Origin: Paenibacillus agilis
GTDB taxonomy: Bacteria > Bacillota > Bacilli > Paenibacillales > Paenibacillaceae
DNA: 64,000 nucleotides
Reading direction: 5' to 3'
Assembly: GCF_007786455.1 (NCBI RefSeq)
Contig: NZ_VNJK01000009.1
Span: forward strand, 1-64,000
Within the stretch, counting starts at the first letter, position 1; each line of letters opens with the position of its first letter. The notes below the pieces were generated by a model. The model had not been told where the DNA came from. It saw nothing but the letters and a program-made list of their open reading frames with translations, and did no database searches. Positions 37,068 through 44,774 of the stretch are shown here, one piece after another. The position numbers and the translations under genes were made by a program.

Positions 37068-37565
37068 ATGACAATGGCAGGACGTACGGAAGCAGAGCTT
37101 CCACTAACTCATTTAGGTCAACATACAGCTTATAAGTCTACGTATGCACCAGAGGTGCTAGAATCATTCCCGAATAAACACCCATATCGGGACTACTTCA
37201 TCAAGTTCAATTGCCCGGAGTTTACCAGCTTATGTCCTATAACAGGCCAGCCGGATTTTGCGACCATTTACATTAGCTACATTGCGGATGAGCGCTGTGT
37301 AGAGAGCAAGTCGTTAAAATTGTATTTGTTTAGTTTCCGCAACCAAGGTGATTTCCATGAGGACTGTGTCAACATTATTATGAATGACTTAATTAAGCTT
37401 ATGGATCCGCGTTATATAGAAGTATGGGGCAAATTCACACCACGTGGAGGCATTTCTATAGATCCTTACTGCAACTATGGCAAGCCAGGAACGAAGTATG
37501 AGCAGATGGCTGAGCAGCGTTTGATACAGCATGATCTTTATCCTGAAAAGATCGATAATCGATAG
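37068..37565 (+). CDS. queF: NADPH-dependent preQ0 reductase
   Basis: A 165-residue short-form QueF, a T-fold enzyme reducing the nitrile of preQ0 to preQ1. The catalytic Cys is in [14 protein letters not shown], and the NADPH-binding signature [21 protein letters not shown] is complete in spaced form ([13 protein letters not shown]). ATG 37068 follows AAAGGAG by 8 nt. It ends the que operon and closes the path from GTP-derived pterin to preQ1, the riboswitch ligand. Confidence 0.97.
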   Translation: MTMAGRTEAELPLTHLGQHTAYKSTYAPEVLESFPNKHPYRDYFIKFNCPEFTSLCPITGQPDFATIYISYIADERCVESKSLKLYLFSFRNQGDFHEDCVNIIMNDLIKLMDPRYIEVWGKFTPRGGISIDPYCNYGKPGTKYEQMAEQRLIQHDLYPEKIDNR

Positions 37566-37641
37566 TGTAGAAATTGGAAATTGTTTGGCTTATATAGTTG
37601 CTGCTTTTGGTATGGGATAGACAAATAGTTCTATTTCCGCT

Positions 37642-37676
37642 CCCCTCCTTCATAGGCTAGTAAAGAGAAGGAGGGG
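37642..37676 (+). promoter_or_regulatory. hairpin that contains the yabP ribosome-binding site
   Basis: CCCCTCCTTC (37642-37651) pairs perfectly with GAAGGAGGGG (37667-37676) around a 15-nt loop. The right arm is the Shine-Dalgarno of yabP, 8 nt before its ATG, so the ribosome site would be buried in the folded RNA. There is no T tract after it. Confidence 0.65.
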
Positions 37677-37684
37677 TACATGCC

Positions 37685-37969
37685 ATGTTAGAACCGAACA
37701 AGGCTGGCAAGCGGCAAGAAATTAAGATGATGAATCGAAAAGTATTAGAAATAAGTGGCGTTAGTAATGTCGAAAGCTTTGATAGTGAGGAATTTCTGCT
37801 GGAGACCGATAGTGGTTTCTTAACGATTAAGGGTCATAATCTTCATATTAAAAATTTGAGCTTGGAACAAGGCCTTGTAGCGATCGAAGGCGTGGTCAAC
37901 TCCCTGACCTATTTGGATGCGAATCAAACAGATAAATCAAAAGGCTTTTTTGGGAAGTTATTTAAGTGA
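37685..37969 (+). CDS. yabP: sporulation protein YabP
   Basis: A 94-residue YabP/YqfC family protein needed in the mother cell during sporulation; its biochemical role is unknown. The conserved core is MNRKVLEISGVSNVESFDSEEFLLET and GFLTIKGHNLHIKNLSLEQG in segments (e.g. ISGVSNVESFD, LTIKGHNLHI). ATG 37685 lies 8 nt after AAGGAGGGG. The stop overlaps the GTG start of yabQ by four bases. A weak sigma-E/K-like element may lie around 37590-37620, but I could not match it well. Confidence 0.93.
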   Translation: MLEPNKAGKRQEIKMMNRKVLEISGVSNVESFDSEEFLLETDSGFLTIKGHNLHIKNLSLEQGLVAIEGVVNSLTYLDANQTDKSKGFFGKLFK

Positions 37970-38634
37970 GCCTCTCTCTGCATAGCCAATGGATTACGAT
38001 GCTGTTTATGTTCATTAGTGGGCTTACACTTGGCATCGCCTACGATGCTAGTCGAGTTGTTGCAGGCCAGCTTCGATTTCCTCGATGGACACTGCCCGTT
38101 ATGGACATCCTATACTGGGTAGCGGCGACTTGGTTCGTCTTTCATATGCTTGTTAAGGGCAATCAGGGAGAATTTCGGTTCTATGTCATACTTGGACTAG
38201 CTGTTGGTGGATGGGCTTATGTCGTTTTATTTAGCCGAATGACGGTTGCTGTTGTAAACTGGCTTGTCCAAGCGATTAAAGTAATCGTGCGAATGATACA
38301 AAAATTGCTATATATTACGGTCTTTCTCCCCTTGAAAGGGGTAGTGTTTTTCATATATTATATATTCCGTATATTGGTAAAGGTGGCTATTTTCCTCGGA
38401 AAAGTTGTGCTAAAATGTATTCAGCCCTTATGGTGGCTGCTGCAATGGTTGTTGCGCCCGCTTGTAGAGCCGGTATGGCGTCGCCTTGGCATGACTGAGC
38501 GACTGATTCGTCTTAAGCAATATGGGGGAAGAAGAGTAAGTGCTGCTTCACAATTGTGCAGACGAGCAACAACATGGTGTGCAAAATGCTGGAACCGATT
38601 GCGCAACTGGCCTAACCGGAACAACCAAGCTTGA
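37966..38634 (+). CDS. yabQ: sporulation membrane protein YabQ
   Basis: A 222-residue YabQ family protein required for cortex assembly in the mother cell. It begins with three or four hydrophobic segments (about residues 8-28, 40-62, 66-88 and 110-150) and ends in a basic, Trp/Arg-rich tail. Family residues include FISGLTLGIAYDASRV near the N terminus. The start is GTG 37966, within the yabP stop. The C-terminal half is longer and more cationic than the B. subtilis protein. Confidence 0.88.
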   Translation: MSLSLHSQWITMLFMFISGLTLGIAYDASRVVAGQLRFPRWTLPVMDILYWVAATWFVFHMLVKGNQGEFRFYVILGLAVGGWAYVVLFSRMTVAVVNWLVQAIKVIVRMIQKLLYITVFLPLKGVVFFIYYIFRILVKVAIFLGKVVLKCIQPLWWLLQWLLRPLVEPVWRRLGMTERLIRLKQYGGRRVSAASQLCRRATTWCAKCWNRLRNWPNRNNQA

Positions 38635-38648
38635 AAGGGGGACAACCT

Positions 38649-39017
38649 ATGCGAGACTACCGGAAAGATAATAAAAGCAGCCGTTCAACAGCACGAATAA
38701 CATCGAACAGATCCAATGCGGGGGCACCTTCTGGTGTGCATAAAACAGTGAAGCGCCGTCTTCAACTGTGGCTGTTGTTCATGGTCGTTTTCTTGGGTTG
38801 GGCAGGGTATACTTATGTGAGCCAAGTTTTCCAATTAGAGGATATGCAGAAAGAGTATGCACAGAATGAGGTTGAAAAAAAGAAAGCCGAGCAGATTCGT
38901 AATGATCTTCAACACGAAGTGAATCGACTAGATGATCCAGAGTATTTACTTGATATCGCACGCAGCAAAGGAATGACTTTACCAGATGAGCGACTAATCC
39001 GTACTGAGGAAGAATAG
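38649..39017 (+). CDS. divIC: cell-division protein DivIC
   Basis: A 122-residue FtsB-like bitopic protein: cytoplasmic basic N terminus (about 1-40), one membrane span (about 43-62, LWLLFMVVFLGWAGYTYV), then a coiled coil (about 66-100) and a short conserved C terminus DPEYLLDIARSKGM. It forms the DivIB-DivIC-FtsL divisome complex and regulates septal wall synthesis. ATG 38649 has AAAGGGGG 7 nt upstream; an upstream in-frame ATG at 38631 lies in the yabQ end. Confidence 0.93.
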   Translation: MRDYRKDNKSSRSTARITSNRSNAGAPSGVHKTVKRRLQLWLLFMVVFLGWAGYTYVSQVFQLEDMQKEYAQNEVEKKKAEQIRNDLQHEVNRLDDPEYLLDIARSKGMTLPDERLIRTEEE

Positions 39018-39041
39018 GCTCACAATCAGGACACGCGTCAG

Positions 39042-39071
39042 TTGACCAAACTTGCGCCATTACAGTATAAT
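39042..39071 (+). promoter_or_regulatory. sigma-A promoter of yabR
   Basis: TTGACC (39042-39047) and TATAAT (39066-39071), 18-bp spacer, giving a leader of about 120 nt before yabR. Confidence 0.65.
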
Positions 39072-39200
39072 CACGACATAAGCTGTACGTTGCATATGAT
39101 ATACAGACCTCATTGTTCATCTGGATTTACAGTGAGCGAAAGTTCTGAGTATTCAGAGCAATGTGCCGTTTAACATTTTAAGGGAGGAACGTTTTATTCT

Positions 39201-39692
39201 ATGACAATTGAAGTGGGCACCAAGTTAGAAGGCAAAGTGACAGGCATTACGCATTTCGGAGCGTTCGTTGATCTGTCGGGAGGTGTCACGGGACTGGTTC
39301 ACATCTCTGAGATTGCCGATAACTACGTCAAGGACGTCAATGACCATCTGAAGATCGACGATGTCGTTATGGTCAAAGTTATTAACGTCGATAAGGACGG
39401 TAAGATCGGTTTGTCTATTAAGCAAGCGGTCGATAAACCTGCATCTGAACAGCAGCAACGACCACCAAGAGGTCCACGTATGGATCGTCCAAGTGGCGGC
39501 GGCAGAGAAGGCGGCGGTGGAAGACCAGGAGGATTTGGGAATCGGGATCGGGGAGGACGTAGACCGTCATATAACACCCCTTCTTTTGAGGATAAAATGT
39601 CACGTTTCCTTAAGGACAGCGAAGAGCGCATTTCATCGCTCAAGAAGAACACAGAAGGCAAACGCGGTGGCCGTGGCGCTCGCCGAGTGTAG
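39201..39692 (+). CDS. yabR: S1-domain RNA-binding protein YabR
   Basis: A 163-residue protein with an S1 domain at residues 6-75 (VGTKLEGKVTGITHFGAFVDL, GLVHISEIADNYV, GKIGLSIKQA) and a disordered Arg/Gly-rich tail (about 85-163; RPSGGGREGGGGRPGG). The tail may add nonspecific RNA binding; the family is of uncertain role. ATG 39201 follows AAGGGAGG. The gene has its own promoter and terminator. The two tRNA genes that follow yabR in B. subtilis are absent. Confidence 0.92.
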   Translation: MTIEVGTKLEGKVTGITHFGAFVDLSGGVTGLVHISEIADNYVKDVNDHLKIDDVVMVKVINVDKDGKIGLSIKQAVDKPASEQQQRPPRGPRMDRPSGGGREGGGGRPGGFGNRDRGGRRPSYNTPSFEDKMSRFLKDSEERISSLKKNTEGKRGGRGARRV

Positions 39693-39730
39693 TTCGGTTT
39701 AGTTTACCGCATTCCATATATAACACACAG

Positions 39731-39768
39731 AACCGCTGAGGGATTATGCCCTTAGCGGTTTTTTCTTA
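39731..39768 (+). terminator. yabR terminator
   Basis: AACCGCTGAGGG (39731-39742) pairs with CCCTTAGCGGTT (39749-39760, one G-U), followed by TTTTCTTATTTTT. Confidence 0.93.
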
Positions 39769-39769
39769 T

Positions 39770-40154
39770 TTTTCGCCTTTTCTTCAGCAAACGATCAATG
39801 TTTGTGGATTAGCAGTCTCATGCTAACAGTGGCCACAAGACTTTACATGAATAACCAAAAATATGCGATGTGTCCTATCGTTAGGCGCTTTATAGGGAAA
39901 CCTCCCGTCTACACGTAAAAGTAACGACAACTAAGGGCGGTGACAAAGTGTCACAACACTAGTTTTGTCGTCCTGCTTGGTCTTTGCGACAGCTTCTCCC
40001 TTGATAATTTGCAAGATCGGGGCGTTTTACTGTTCTAGGGTGAAGCGAATTGCGACAAATAGATAACGCTTCCAAGAATAAGAATGCTTTGTTGAAGTGC
40101 TGTAATCCCTTGACGCATCTATAATCGACGGCTGCGCGCTAATGGCTCAGTACG
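39770..40154. other. gene-free region upstream of spoIIE
   Basis: No coding region or tRNA is seen. It contains a nested dyad at 39924-39971: ACGACAA...TTGTCGT enclosing GTGACA-AAG-TGTCAC, both with the same centre. Two copies of TTGCGACA (near 39986 and 40051) resemble inverted Spo0A boxes. Confidence 0.55.
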
Positions 40155-40220
40155 TGTCGGAAACTTTTTGGAATACAAATTCATGTTCTGACAAACGTTT
40201 CCTATTTGTCTATCTATAAT
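40155..40220 (+). promoter_or_regulatory. spoIIE promoter (Spo0A-type, 21-bp spacer)
   Basis: CTGACA (40188-40193) and TATAAT (40215-40220) are separated by exactly 21 bp. B. subtilis spoIIE is known for sigma-A-like hexamers 21 bp apart that need Spo0A~P. TGTCGGA (40155-40161), one mismatch from the Spo0A box TGTCGAA, lies about 27 bp upstream of the -35. ATG of spoIIE is 37 nt downstream of the -10. Confidence 0.7.
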
Positions 40221-40257
40221 AGAGACACAAATTAAGAGATTAGGTGGTGCATCGAAC

Positions 40258-42759
40258 ATGAGCAAGACAAAAGTGATTCCTTTTCCAGTTAATAGATTGA
40301 ATGAGGCATTCCAGCAGCATGCTACTACATTGGAGGCCGGGGCTAAGCGTTGGCGTTATGAACGGTTTAAGCAGTTGATCGGCACACGCAAATGGACCAT
40401 TATCATTCTATGCGTTGGATTTTTACTAGGAAGGGCTGTCATTTTAGAAGACTTGTTCCCGTTTGCTTCTGCCTTCTTTGCGGTTATGTATTTTACAAGA
40501 CCAGAAATGGCCGTGTGGAGCGGGACAGCTGTACTGGCTGGCAGCTTGTTTGCTTCAGAGCCAACGACTGTCATGATTGCTATGCAGCTTCTCGTTATTG
40601 TTCTTTTGCAGCGTGGCTTAAAGGCTTATGAGAAATCTGAATTGAATTATGCCCCGTTTATGGTGTTTGGAGCTAATTTATTAGTCCATTTGTTTATGAC
40701 GTTTGTTGTAGATCGCTTCACCTGGTATGGGTTTGCGATGGACGTTACAGATGCAATGCTCGGCTTTATGCTTACGCTTGTATTTGTTCAAGCGCTTCCT
40801 GTCCTCACGCTATCTAAGCGTAACTACACTCTTCGTATCGATGAAGTTATCTGCCTGATGATTTTGCTCGCCTCATTAATGACAGGAGCTGTAGGATGGA
40901 TTATACAAGGGCTCCAAGTTGATCATGTGTTATCCCGTTATCTCGTCATGCTCTTTGCTTTTGTTGGCGGAGCTCCATTAGGAGCGTCTGTTGGCGTCGT
41001 ACTAGGGCTTATTTTGAGCCTGGCCGCACCAGGTTCGATGATGCAGATGAGCTTACTGGCATTTGCTGGTTTGTTAGCTGGTTTAATGAGAGAAGGCCGA
41101 CGCTGGGCAGTCGCGTTCGGCATGCTTCTAGGGACTGCCATCTTATCCGTTTATTTGGGCCCAGCGAATGGAGCGCTGACTTCAACATGGGAGACGATCG
41201 CAGCAGCAGCCTTATTCCTACTTACTCCGCGAGGACTAACCCTTACCTTGGCAAAATATATACCGGGGACACAGGAACATCTTAAGTCCCAACATGAATA
41301 TGCAAAAAGAGTCCGGGATATGACTGCTGAACGTGTCATGCAGTTTTCTGAGCTGTTCCAGCAGTTATCCAAAAGCTTCAATCAGCTTACTGGATATGGA
41401 GAAATGCGCCGTAAAGAGGAGGAGTACAATTCGTTCATTGCGGCTGCATGCGATAAGACATGCAGTGGCTGCCCACGTCAAAATGCTTGCTGGAGCAGTA
41501 AGTACTTGCAAACCGTAACATGGATGAATGAAATGCTGCATGCCGTAGAGGACGATCCGGATTTCCGTGAGCGGCAAATTCCGAGACGATGGAAAGATGC
41601 TTGCCCGAAAACAGGACAAGTGCTGCATGTCATGAAGGATCAAGTGGAGCGCTATCGATCTGATCAAGTGTGGCGCAAGCAAATACAAGACAGCCGTACG
41701 TTTGTATCTGAGCAGTTAGCGGGAGTGTCCAAAGTGATGGATGATCTTGCGCAAGAAATTAAGCGGGAAGGACGAGAAATGTTTATGCAAGAGGAACAGA
41801 TTCGCCATGCGATGGAGGAGTTAGGCCTATCTGTTCATCATGTAGATATTCTATCGCTTGATAGAGGTCATGTGGAAATTGAAATGGTGCATTCATTCAC
41901 GGAAGGATATGATGAATGCCGTAAATTAATTGCGCCTTTATTATCGGATATTTTAGGTGAACAAATATCGGTTCGAGATGAACGATCAACTACTGTGGAG
42001 GGAGAAGGGCTTGTTTCATTTGTATCAGCAAAATCATATGAAGTGGCTGTAGGCGTAGCAGCAGCGGCCAAAGGTGGAGGGATGTTATCTGGAGATAGCC
42101 ATCATGCTGTAGAGCTCGGTGGAGGGAAATATGCAGTTGCATTAAGCGATGGAATGGGAAATGGGGAGAGAGCCCAATTAGAGAGTAGTACGGCGTTAAC
42201 CGTATTGTCTCAGCTGCTGCAGTCTGGCATGGATGAGAAGCTAGCCATTCAGTCTGTGAACTCGATTCTAATGGTGCGTTCACCAGAGGAGGTATATGCG
42301 ACGGTGGATCTTGCCGTCATTGATCTATATTCTGCACAAACCACCTTGATGAAAAATGGGTCTATACCAAGCTTTGTGAAGAGCGGAGGAGATGTTCATG
42401 CGGTAGCAATCGGCAATTTGCCGCTCGGTATTTTACAAGATATAGATGTGGAAGCCATGCACATGACATTGAAGCCAGGCGATTTGCTCATTATGATGTC
42501 AGATGGCGTATATGATGCCCCAGGCCCAGCGCTGAATAAAGATATTTGGCTGAAGCGTCTTATTGCTGAGATGGAGACAGACGATCCGCAGGAAATTGCA
42601 GACGTGCTCCTTGATACGGTTGTTCGCTATTCCCAAGGCGATATTGTTGATGACATGACCGTAGTTGTGGCGCGACTTGATCGGCATATACCACAATGGG
42701 CTACGCTGCAATGGGCAGGAAAGGGGCAGCCGTTGGACAGGCCGCTTACGGTCAGTTAG
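40258..42759 (+). CDS. spoIIE: stage II sporulation phosphatase SpoIIE
   Basis: An 833-residue membrane phosphatase. Residues 1-50 are cytoplasmic, about 50-335 contain some ten membrane spans, about 340-590 form the regulatory/FtsZ-interaction region (with a Cys-rich patch CDKTCSGCPRQNAC) and about 590-815 a PP2C phosphatase. Metal-binding aspartates are in ALSDGMGNG (about 629) and LLIMMSDGVYD (about 747). SpoIIE localises to the polar septum, dephosphorylates SpoIIAA and so activates sigma-F in the forespore. ATG 40258 follows TTAGGTGG. Confidence 0.97.
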   Translation: MSKTKVIPFPVNRLNEAFQQHATTLEAGAKRWRYERFKQLIGTRKWTIIILCVGFLLGRAVILEDLFPFASAFFAVMYFTRPEMAVWSGTAVLAGSLFASEPTTVMIAMQLLVIVLLQRGLKAYEKSELNYAPFMVFGANLLVHLFMTFVVDRFTWYGFAMDVTDAMLGFMLTLVFVQALPVLTLSKRNYTLRIDEVICLMILLASLMTGAVGWIIQGLQVDHVLSRYLVMLFAFVGGAPLGASVGVVLGLILSLAAPGSMMQMSLLAFAGLLAGLMREGRRWAVAFGMLLGTAILSVYLGPANGALTSTWETIAAAALFLLTPRGLTLTLAKYIPGTQEHLKSQHEYAKRVRDMTAERVMQFSELFQQLSKSFNQLTGYGEMRRKEEEYNSFIAAACDKTCSGCPRQNACWSSKYLQTVTWMNEMLHAVEDDPDFRERQIPRRWKDACPKTGQVLHVMKDQVERYRSDQVWRKQIQDSRTFVSEQLAGVSKVMDDLAQEIKREGREMFMQEEQIRHAMEELGLSVHHVDILSLDRGHVEIEMVHSFTEGYDECRKLIAPLLSDILGEQISVRDERSTTVEGEGLVSFVSAKSYEVAVGVAAAAKGGGMLSGDSHHAVELGGGKYAVALSDGMGNGERAQLESSTALTVLSQLLQSGMDEKLAIQSVNSILMVRSPEEVYATVDLAVIDLYSAQTTLMKNGSIPSFVKSGGDVHAVAIGNLPLGILQDIDVEAMHMTLKPGDLLIMMSDGVYDAPGPALNKDIWLKRLIAEMETDDPQEIADVLLDTVVRYSQGDIVDDMTVVVARLDRHIPQWATLQWAGKGQPLDRPLTVS

Positions 42760-42902
42760 ATTTAGATATTTTAGGCCGACTATTAATGGGTACCAATAGG
42801 AATAGAATAGAGGTGAGGGTGTTATAAGGTTAAAGCTCTCTCTAATCGGCAACACTAGTAGCGTATTAGAAGCTAGTAACTATCGATAGGAGGGCAATAC
42901 CT

Positions 42903-43676
42903 ATGTTGAAACAAATACTACTTATTACGGACGGATGCTCAAACGTTGGTATTCAGCCAGCAGTAGCCGCATCTCAAGCACGTGAGGCTGGTATGACTGT
43001 AAATGTAGTGGGGATTGTGGACGATGGTACCATTGGCGAATATGGAGCGGCTGAAATAGAAGAGATTGCTAGAATGGGAGGCGGTGTCAGTCGAATTGTG
43101 CATCAGAGAGACCTGTCCTATACGATTCAGCAGATGACTCGTAAGACTGTGGTACAAACGATTCATCAAGTTGTTAATCATGAACTGAAGCATATTTTAG
43201 GGAAACAGGAGGGGGGAACGACTGTTGAAGCATTGCCGCCTTCGCAGCGAGCAGAGGTGGTTCGAGTTATGGATGAAATGAGTGAGCAATCCTCCTTGAG
43301 AGTTGCTTTGCTTATTGATGCAAGTGCAAGTATGAAGCCTAAGCTTCCATCTGTGGAAGAGGCAATCCGTGATTTGATGCTTAGTTTACAGGCACGGCAG
43401 GGCAAGAGTGAGATTGCGGTATTTCATTTTCCAGGCAATCATAGTGACGAGCCGGCTAAATTGGATGTCGAATGGGCGAGTGATTTGAGTAGGATGAAGC
43501 GACTGCTTCATCGAATTCCAATGCGAGGAACGACGCCGACAGGGCCTGCCCTCTTGCATGTGTTGGACTATTGCCAATATGATAGTAGTTATATTCATAG
43601 TGAACAATACGGCGACTTACCTGCTCGCCAACATGAACATGGAACGGACGGGGTATGGAGTGACTACGTCTTATAA
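42903..43676 (+). CDS. yabS: VWA-domain protein YabS
   Basis: A 257-residue protein with von Willebrand factor A-like folds. The N-terminal part reads LLITDGCSNVG and VVGIVDDGTIGEYGAAEI. The second part, from about residue 135, has the MIDAS-like ALLIDASASMKPKLPSVEEAI with D-x-S-x-S and later RGTTPTGPAL. B. subtilis YabS is a sporulation protein of unknown function encoded between spoIIE and the kinase yabT. ATG 42903 follows AGGAGGGC. The 3' end overlaps the yabT start by 17 nt. Confidence 0.85.
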   Translation: MLKQILLITDGCSNVGIQPAVAASQAREAGMTVNVVGIVDDGTIGEYGAAEIEEIARMGGGVSRIVHQRDLSYTIQQMTRKTVVQTIHQVVNHELKHILGKQEGGTTVEALPPSQRAEVVRVMDEMSEQSSLRVALLIDASASMKPKLPSVEEAIRDLMLSLQARQGKSEIAVFHFPGNHSDEPAKLDVEWASDLSRMKRLLHRIPMRGTTPTGPALLHVLDYCQYDSSYIHSEQYGDLPARQHEHGTDGVWSDYVL

Positions 43677-44703
43677 TCGAAATGATAGAAGTCTTCAAAT
43701 GAACCAGCTGCGCAATGATAAGCTTCGAGCAGGAGCTGTCATTACAGGAATATGGAATAAACGGAGCTATCGTGTTGAGCGAAGTCTTGGACAAGGATCT
43801 AATGGAGTCGTCTATCTTGTCGCGGCGTTAGCAGAGGATGAAACCGTTAAGACAGGGAGTACTCGCTATGCGTTGAAGCTGGGGGCTGATACGATTGAGT
43901 TTCAGTCTGAGATCAATGCTATACGTGCCTTAGAGCAAGGACTAAAACAGGGGTTGAATCGTGACAGAAGCAACCCCCAATTACCCTATTTCATTGAAGC
44001 AGATGACTGGGAGGCGGGTGTCGGCAAGCGTCCCTTTTATGTGATGCGGTACGTATCAGGGCAATCAGTGCAGTCATTTGTAAGCAGTCGAGGCTCTGAC
44101 TGGTTTGGGCCACTGTGCGGTCAGGTGCTAGAACGGCTTGCAACGCTTCATGAGCAAGGTTTTATATTTGGAGACTTGAAGCTGGAGCATATTAAGGTTA
44201 AGCCAAACGGTGACGTGGATCTGATTGATTACGGTGGGCTTACTCAGCTGGGGAAAAGTGTTAAGCAATTTACAGAATGGTACGATCGTGGATTTTGGAA
44301 TGCAGGCTCCCGAGCTGCTGACGTCGGATATGATCTGTTTTCATTTGCCGTGATGACGATTCATTTATGTCAGGACAGCGCATTTAAGCGGGTAATGAAG
44401 GGGTCTCTACCGCAGACTCGTCAAACGGAAGAACTGCTTCATATCATTGACTCGAACGCTGTGCTTATCCCATATCGAGAATGGTACTATAGGGCATTGT
44501 CAGGTAAATTCAATGATTCAAGAAGGGCTTTTCAGGAATGGCAGCGAATAACAAGGCAAGTAGGGCGAACCATACCACGTAGAGCTATACCCACTCCAAG
44601 TTGGTTGAAATGGTCGTTCGGCGTTTCTATTCTTTTGTTGTTAATCAGCATTGGATACTGGGCATGGCATGAACGTTGGGTACAAGATCTGTTGATGTCT
44701 TGA
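43660..44703 (+). CDS. yabT: Ser/Thr protein kinase YabT
   Basis: A 347-residue Hanks-type kinase with a C-terminal membrane anchor. Glycine loop LGQGSNGVVYL, lysine strand RYALKLG, catalytic loop FGDLKLEHIKV (a non-RD form, Gly before the catalytic Asp), and a DFG equivalent DYGG are visible. A transmembrane helix lies at about 315-335 (WSFGVSILLLLISIGYWAW) with a very short outer tail. B. subtilis YabT is DNA-activated and phosphorylates RecA during spore development. The frame is open from 43558; I use GTG 43660 with GACGGGG upstream, but the exact start is uncertain. Confidence 0.85.
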   Translation: MTTSYNRNDRSLQMNQLRNDKLRAGAVITGIWNKRSYRVERSLGQGSNGVVYLVAALAEDETVKTGSTRYALKLGADTIEFQSEINAIRALEQGLKQGLNRDRSNPQLPYFIEADDWEAGVGKRPFYVMRYVSGQSVQSFVSSRGSDWFGPLCGQVLERLATLHEQGFIFGDLKLEHIKVKPNGDVDLIDYGGLTQLGKSVKQFTEWYDRGFWNAGSRAADVGYDLFSFAVMTIHLCQDSAFKRVMKGSLPQTRQTEELLHIIDSNAVLIPYREWYYRALSGKFNDSRRAFQEWQRITRQVGRTIPRRAIPTPSWLKWSFGVSILLLLISIGYWAWHERWVQDLLMS

Positions 44704-44774
44704 GTATGCAATTAAAATTTAGGCATGGATGAATAAACTATAATAGTATTGGTTAATAGGCTGGAGGACCAACG

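Noticed and set aside
39770-40257. Possible tRNA genes between yabR and spoIIE, as in B. subtilis
   Set aside because: No cloverleaf, no GGTTCRA T-arm sequence and no tRNA-like acceptor stem could be found.
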